Notes under the pieces: model-generated
Databases searched by the model: none
Seen by the model: only the letters and a program-made list of their open reading frames with translations
Told to the model about the DNA's origin: nothing
Shown here: in pieces, positions 7,959 to 11,585 of the stretch
How positions within the stretch are numbered: the stretch's first letter is position 1
How the letters are laid out: every line of letters starts with the position of its first letter
Made by a program: the position numbers and the translations under genes
Origin: Mollicutes bacterium
Lineage (GTDB): Bacteria > Bacillota_I > Bacilli_A > RF39 > UBA660
Length of the DNA: 11,585 bases
Direction of reading: 5' to 3'
Assembly (NCBI GenBank): GCA_012510695.1
Contig: JAAZHN010000164.1
Span: 1 to 11,585 of the forward strand

Positions 7959-9144
7959 GTATGACTTTACAACTTACAACAAAAAAGATGTAAGTGAGTA
8001 TCATACTAAAGTTACTTCAATTAGAGAAAAACTAACAATCGATGTAATGAGCGATTGGTTAGATGTTAATAAGTGCATAATGCCCGATGAGTTAGAACTG
8101 CTTATTAAAACAAGTAATGAGATTAGAAATACTTATGATACTTTAGTTGTAGTTGGTATAGGTGGATCATATTTAGGAGCTAAGGCAGTAATCGATGCCT
8201 TAACTCCTTATTTTGCTAAAAATGATATTGAAATCATCTTTGCAGGTAACTCATTATCCGCGGCATATCACAGTGAATTAATTGAATATTTAAAAAATAA
8301 AAATTATATAATTAATGTTGTTTCAAAATCAGGTTCAACACTAGAGTCTAATCTTGCTTTTGAATTATTAAGAAAAGAATTAATCTCTAAGTATGATTAT
8401 GAAGAAGCAAGAAAAAGAATTATTATTACAACAGATCAAAAATCAGGTTATTTAAGAAACCAAGTAAATGAACACAAGTACTTATCATTTACAATTCCTA
8501 AAAACATTGGGGGAAGATTCTCAGTCTTAACAGCGGCAGGTCTTTTACCAATTGCTGTTGCTGGAATTGACGTTAAAGAATTGTTAGAAGGCGCTAGAGG
8601 CAGTGATAAAGTCGAAGCATTTCGTTATGCATTTATTCGTGATAAATTTTATAGAGATGGTCATTATCTTGAATCATTTACAGTATATGAACCAAAATTA
8701 TTATACTTTACTGAGTGGTTAAAACAATTATTTGCAGAAAGCCAAGGCAAAGAAAATAAAGGCATAATGCCAATTTCAGCAATTAATACAAGAGATTTGC
8801 ACTCATTAGGTCAATACTTCCAAGAAGGCAGTAGAATTCTTTTTGAGACAGTAATTGGGATTGAAAATTATGGCAGTTTAAGAATAGATGAATATAACCT
8901 AGATTTAAATGAAATAAATAATATTGCTTTAGAAAGTGTAGCACTTGCTCATAAACAAGATCATACTTTAAGTAATATTATTAAAATGGATGAACTAAAT
9001 GCCCGCAATATAGGTGATTTAATTTACTTCTTTGAATTAAGCGCCGCAGTTGGTGGCTATTTACTAAATGTTAATCCATTTGATCAACCAGGAGTTAGTA
9101 AATATAAAGAAATAATTAATAAAGAATTGGAGGCAAGAAAATGA
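7951..9144 (+). CDS. pgi: Glucose-6-phosphate isomerase
   Basis: Cytoplasmic enzyme interconverting glucose-6-phosphate and fructose-6-phosphate. The protein starting at ATG 7951 has 397 residues. Clear family blocks in order are GIGGS (69-73) and SKSGST (125-130), which bind the sugar phosphate, and the PGI signature GGRFSVL (187-193). ESQGKENKG follows, with the presumed catalytic Glu at 263, then RDLHSLGQ with the ring-opening His at 284. FDQPGVSKYK ends with the conserved Lys at 386. All expected catalytic residues are present. It is compact: the Bacillus enzyme has about 450 residues, and the shortening appears spread over the N-terminus, the region between about 205 and 250, and the C-terminus. 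It overlaps the end of the glucan synthase gene by 8 nt and the following mutase by 4 nt (ATGA), so it is translationally coupled in the operon. Its TGA stop is evidence for the standard genetic code. In this operon it would feed glucose-6-phosphate toward glucose-1-phosphate. Confidence 0.95.
   Translation: MIRYDFTTYNKKDVSEYHTKVTSIREKLTIDVMSDWLDVNKCIMPDELELLIKTSNEIRNTYDTLVVVGIGGSYLGAKAVIDALTPYFAKNDIEIIFAGNSLSAAYHSELIEYLKNKNYIINVVSKSGSTLESNLAFELLRKELISKYDYEEARKRIIITTDQKSGYLRNQVNEHKYLSFTIPKNIGGRFSVLTAAGLLPIAVAGIDVKELLEGARGSDKVEAFRYAFIRDKFYRDGHYLESFTVYEPKLLYFTEWLKQLFAESQGKENKGIMPISAINTRDLHSLGQYFQEGSRILFETVIGIENYGSLRIDEYNLDLNEINNIALESVALAHKQDHTLSNIIKMDELNARNIGDLIYFFELSAAVGGYLLNVNPFDQPGVSKYKEIINKELEARK
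9129..9133 (+). promoter_or_regulatory. Strong ribosome-binding site for the phosphohexomutase
   Basis: GGAGG sits seven bases before ATG 9141, inside the last codons of pgi. It is the best Shine-Dalgarno match in the operon and confirms the start within the ATGA overlap with the pgi stop codon. Confidence 0.85.
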
Positions 9145-10496
9145 TTGATACAGGAGTATTTAGAGCATATGATTTAAGAGGTTTATATCCAGAGCAAATC
9201 AATAATGATTTTGCATATACATTAGGACAAAGTTTTGGTTCATATGTTTTAAAACAAAATATTAATGAGGTTTTAGTTGCCCATGATAATCGTCTTTCAT
9301 CACCAGGCTTAGAACAAAGATTAGTTGAAGGGCTACTTAGTACTGGAGTTAATGTTATTAGACTTGGTCTTGTCACAACCCCGATGTATTACTATGCAAG
9401 AGTATTATTAAATAAATGGGCAGGACTAATGATTACAGCTAGTCACAATCCAAAAGAATATAATGGTTTTAAAATTTCATTTACTAATGTCGGTAATGCC
9501 GCAGGTAAAGATATTGAAGACTTTAAAGATTTCACAGTAGCAGGAAACTACTTACAAGGTAGTGGTACTGTTTCGGAATATGATATTGAAGAAGAATATT
9601 TAAATTTAATTAAAAATTCACTTAATTTTGGTGAAAAAAAGATAAGAGCAGTATTTGACTGTGGAAATGGGACTGTTTCAGTTTATTTAAAAAAAGTTTT
9701 AGATCTTTTACCAATTGAATATGACCTAATTTACTGTGATAGTGATGGAACATTCCCTAATCATCATCCAGACCCTTCAGTTGCTTCTAACTTAGTTGAT
9801 TTACAAAAAAGAGTTGTTGAATTAGGCTATGATTTAGGCATTGCCTTAGATGCTGATGGTGATAGAGTAAGAGTTATTGATGAACAAGGTAATATAATCA
9901 ATTCTGATGTATTAATGATCATGTTTTATCGTTATATGAATAATAGTTTAAGTGTTAGAAAAGCAATCTTTGATGTTAAATGTTCTAAAACACTACTTGA
10001 TGAATTAGATAAATTAAATATTGAAAAAGTTATGTGGCGCACTGGAAATTCATACTTATATAGAAAAGTTCATGAAGAAAATGTAGATTTTGCTGCAGAG
10101 TACTCAGGACATGTTTTCTTTAATGATCGTTTCCCAGGTATTGATGATGGTCTTTATGCAGGACTTAGATTAGCAGAAATATTATCAAAGACCGATTATA
10201 AGGTAAGTGACCTATATGCGGGGATTAACCATTATTATTCAACTGATGAAATAAAATATAAAGTAACTGAAGAAACAAAGTTTGAAATCGTTGAAAAAGT
10301 TAAAGAGTATGCCTTAAATAAAGGTTATGAAGTAATAGATATCGATGGAGTAAGAGCCTCTTTTCCAGACGGATGGGCACTTATCAGAGCATCTAATACA
10401 GGACCAGATTTAACACTTAGATTTGAAGCGGTTACAAATGAAAGAAAAATAGAAATTGAAGAAGAGTTTATAAGTATTCTAGATTCACTAAAATAA
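9141..10496 (+). CDS. Phosphoglucomutase/phosphomannomutase (alpha-D-phosphohexomutase family)
   Basis: Cytoplasmic enzyme of 451 residues that moves phosphate between C6 and C1 of a hexose, most likely glucose-6-phosphate to glucose-1-phosphate and possibly mannose phosphates. The N-terminus, FRAYDLRG, is the usual start of bacterial PMM/PGM proteins. TASHNP (99-104) carries the phosphoserine, Ser101. DADGDRVR (237-244) is the magnesium loop with Asp237, Asp239 and Asp241. EYSGH (320-324) matches the sugar-recognition loop (E-x-S-G) of dual-specificity PMM/PGM enzymes. RASNTGP (416-422) is the phosphate-binding loop of domain 4. The four-domain length is normal for the family and nothing is missing. 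Placement right after pgi and the glucan synthase supports a role in supplying glucose-1-phosphate for UDP-glucose, or in returning glucose-1-phosphate made by phosphorolysis to glycolysis. Which sugar it prefers cannot be decided from sequence, so no symbol (manB, algC or pgm-like) is given. Confidence 0.93.
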   Translation: MIDTGVFRAYDLRGLYPEQINNDFAYTLGQSFGSYVLKQNINEVLVAHDNRLSSPGLEQRLVEGLLSTGVNVIRLGLVTTPMYYYARVLLNKWAGLMITASHNPKEYNGFKISFTNVGNAAGKDIEDFKDFTVAGNYLQGSGTVSEYDIEEEYLNLIKNSLNFGEKKIRAVFDCGNGTVSVYLKKVLDLLPIEYDLIYCDSDGTFPNHHPDPSVASNLVDLQKRVVELGYDLGIALDADGDRVRVIDEQGNIINSDVLMIMFYRYMNNSLSVRKAIFDVKCSKTLLDELDKLNIEKVMWRTGNSYLYRKVHEENVDFAAEYSGHVFFNDRFPGIDDGLYAGLRLAEILSKTDYKVSDLYAGINHYYSTDEIKYKVTEETKFEIVEKVKEYALNKGYEVIDIDGVRASFPDGWALIRASNTGPDLTLRFEAVTNERKIEIEEEFISILDSLK

Positions 10497-10513
10497 TAGT
10501 GAATCTTTTTCTT
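10481..10513 (+). terminator. Intrinsic terminator ending the glucan synthase-pgi-mutase operon
   Basis: A perfect 10-bp inverted repeat (AGATTCACTA at 10481-10490, TAGTGAATCT at 10497-10506) has a 6-nt loop, AAATAA, and is followed by TTTTCTT. The left arm encodes the last residues of the mutase, and its TAA stop (10494-10496) forms half of the loop. Terminator and gene end are therefore fused. Confidence 0.9.
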
Positions 10514-10543
10514 AATAATCGCATTTTACCAACTGTTTTTGGC

Positions 10544-10572
10544 TTTACAATCAAGTTACTCTTTGTTATAAT
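10544..10572 (+). promoter_or_regulatory. Sigma-70/SigA-type promoter with extended -10, for the coiled-coil gene
   Basis: TTTACA (10544-10549), a 17-bp spacer and a perfect TATAAT (10567-10572), with TG at 10564-10565 forming an extended -10. The expected start of transcription is near 10579, giving a leader of about 22 nt before the TTG start. It has the same architecture as the promoter at 237-264. Confidence 0.75.
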
Positions 10573-10587
10573 TTTAAATATGATAGT

Positions 10588-10593
10588 AGGGAG
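10588..10593 (+). promoter_or_regulatory. Ribosome-binding site supporting a TTG start
   Basis: AGGGAG lies eight bases before TTG 10602. The first in-frame ATG (10644) has no Shine-Dalgarno site in front of it, so this site decides for the TTG start. Confidence 0.72.
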
Positions 10594-10601
10594 TGTTTTA
10601 A

Positions 10602-11585
10602 TTGGAAAAAATTAGCAGTTTGTTAGCTTCAATCCAAGAAAAAATGGCTATTCTTAAAAAAAGATATGAAGAAGAAGTTAAAGCCAAAGAACAACAAATC
10701 GATGACAATAATCAAAGTATTAAAGATTATAGTGAACAAATCGATGTTATTTTTGCTGAAATAAAAAAATGTGAAGAAGAAACAGAAAAAATTAATATAG
10801 ATTTTGAAACAATAACAAATAAATTAACTAGTGTATTAGATACAAATGATGAATATAATTTATTAGATAAAAATTCAATAAATCAAAAAATTGAAGAAGC
10901 TGAAGGAAAAAGAAATCAATTTTTAAGTGAGATTGAATCAACTGTTACAGATCTTAATCAAAGTTTAACTGATATTAGAGGATATATTACTGATTTAGAT
11001 GCCTCTAATGCTTCTTTAACTGATCTAATTGAGTTATTAAATGCTACCTATACCAACTTAACTACTAATGTTGAAAATAGTCTAGAAAACGATGTTTCTA
11101 ACTTAACAAACGATTTAGAAAGTTTATTAGAAGATAATAAATCAGTTAAAACAAAAACAGAAAAACCGAAAGTTCAAAAAATTAAAAAAGAAGATTTAGA
11201 ACAAAGCCGTGAAAATAGAAGGAATAATTTAATTGATTTAGAAAAATTCCTTGAAGAGAAAGCCAAAAATAAAGAGGATCAACTGGAAGATAAACAAGAA
11301 GTCCAAGACTTCGATCCGCCATTCTCGGCAAATAATATGTCAACGGTATTTGGAATTGCTCCAGCACTCGATATAGAAAAAATAGAAATGGAATTTAAAC
11401 CGGAAGAAATGTTTGAAGAAGAACAAACAATTGATGTAGAAGAAGCCTTAAAAGATTTTTCTGATATCGAGCTACCAACTGCTGAAATGTTTATCTCAAG
11501 AATTGAACAAGAAGAACCAGTAATTGAAGAAAAAACTGAAGAAGTTACTGCTGAAGAACCAGTAATTGAAGAGCCAGTAATTGAA
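10602..11585 (+). CDS. Coiled-coil protein with acidic repeat tail, function unknown (3' truncated)
   Basis: The frame is open from TTG 10602 to the window end (328 residues, no stop), with its own promoter and ribosome-binding site. I do not recognise the family. Residues about 5-175 are almost entirely helix-forming and rich in Glu, Lys, Gln, Asn, Ile and Leu with heptad-like spacing, so a long coiled coil is likely. A basic patch follows at 183-196 (KTKTEKPKVQKIKK), then another charged helix (about 197-235). A Pro-containing segment with DPPF (238-241) comes next, and then a strongly acidic tail rich in Glu, Val, Ile and Pro. The tail ends in repeats of EEPVIE at the window edge. There is no signal peptide and no membrane helix in the visible part, so it appears cytoplasmic unless a C-terminal anchor lies beyond the edge. 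The layout recalls cytoskeletal or scaffold-like proteins of wall-poor Firmicutes, but this is only a resemblance. It is transcribed separately from the upstream operon. Confidence 0.8.
   Translation, partial: MEKISSLLASIQEKMAILKKRYEEEVKAKEQQIDDNNQSIKDYSEQIDVIFAEIKKCEEETEKINIDFETITNKLTSVLDTNDEYNLLDKNSINQKIEEAEGKRNQFLSEIESTVTDLNQSLTDIRGYITDLDASNASLTDLIELLNATYTNLTTNVENSLENDVSNLTNDLESLLEDNKSVKTKTEKPKVQKIKKEDLEQSRENRRNNLIDLEKFLEEKAKNKEDQLEDKQEVQDFDPPFSANNMSTVFGIAPALDIEKIEMEFKPEEMFEEEQTIDVEEALKDFSDIELPTAEMFISRIEQEEPVIEEKTEEVTAEEPVIEEPVIE
11511..11585 (+). repeat. In-frame repeats encoding EEPVIE in the acidic tail
   Basis: The 18-nt unit GAAGAACCAGTAATTGAA occurs identically at 11511-11528 and 11553-11570. 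It is followed directly by a 15-nt version with GAG instead of GAAGAA (11571-11585) that reaches the window edge. The near-identity at the DNA level suggests recent duplication, and the array probably continues beyond the window. Confidence 0.8.

Noticed and set aside
1209..9144. TGA read as Trp (Mycoplasma code)
   Set aside because: Every Trp, including those in catalytic motifs, is TGG. The TGA of pgi falls exactly at the family's C-terminus in an ATGA overlap with the next gene.
9116..9376. 86-codon open frame on the - strand
   Set aside because: It is antisense to the pgi end and the start of the mutase, both well supported. Its composition is that of a reverse-strand shadow.
10644..10646. 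ATG as start of the coiled-coil gene
   Set aside because: It has no Shine-Dalgarno site. TTG 10602 has AGGGAG at 8-nt spacing and the frame is coding-like from there.
11182..11367. 61-codon open frame on the - strand with hydrophobic residues
   Set aside because: It is antisense to the coiled-coil gene. The hydrophobicity is the reverse complement of Glu/Lys-rich codons.
1..11585. CRISPR arrays, tRNA/rRNA genes, insertion sequences, riboswitches
   Set aside because: The window is almost fully covered by coding sequence. The two intergenic gaps (about 108 and 105 nt) hold only the terminators, promoters and ribosome-binding sites listed. No direct-repeat array, cloverleaf or transposase was seen.

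Overview
The window is a very AT-rich, gene-dense bacterial segment with every gene on the + strand. Trp is always TGG across more than 3,000 codons. TGA acts as a real stop in the pgi gene, so the code is standard, not Mycoplasma code 4. AT-rich codons (TTA, AGA, AAA, ATT), strong AGGAG-type Shine-Dalgarno sites, a TTG start and a BspA-like surface-protein tail suggest an uncultured low-GC Firmicutes/Bacilli lineage, such as the Erysipelotrichales or RF39-type Tenericutes relatives. That placement is inference.

Layout: (1) bases 3-185 are the last 60 codons of a BspA-family leucine-rich-repeat surface protein, followed by an intrinsic terminator. (2) A promoter with an extended -10 (237-264) opens a four-ORF operon (294-10496). 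The first two ORFs together form one cyclic beta-1,2-glucan synthase (NdvB/ChvB/Cgs family). ORF 1 (302 aa) is the conserved N-terminal helical region. ORF 2 (2249 aa) carries the membrane helices, the GT84 glucosyltransferase, the GH189-type cyclisation/transglycosylation domain and the GH94-type phosphorylase modules. The ORFs share one reading frame and are separated only by an in-frame TAA, two sense codons and an ATG, in the middle of a conserved block. They are followed by pgi (glucose-6-phosphate isomerase, overlapping by 8 nt) and a phosphoglucomutase/phosphomannomutase (overlapping by 4 nt). A perfect 10-bp hairpin terminator, with the mutase stop codon in its loop, ends the operon. 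(3) A second extended -10 promoter (10544-10572) drives a TTG-initiated coiled-coil protein with an acidic, repeat-bearing tail that runs off the window.

Working together: Pgi and the mutase interconvert fructose-6-P, glucose-6-P and glucose-1-P. Glucose-1-P is the precursor of UDP-glucose, the donor for the GT84 domain. Glucose-1-P is also the product when a GH94 phosphorylase cleaves glucan ends. The operon therefore reads as a precursor-plus-polymerase unit for a beta-1,2-glucan. No UTP-glucose-1-P uridylyltransferase and no glucan exporter lie in the window. The most notable observation is the single-codon split of the glucan synthase in an otherwise intact gene.
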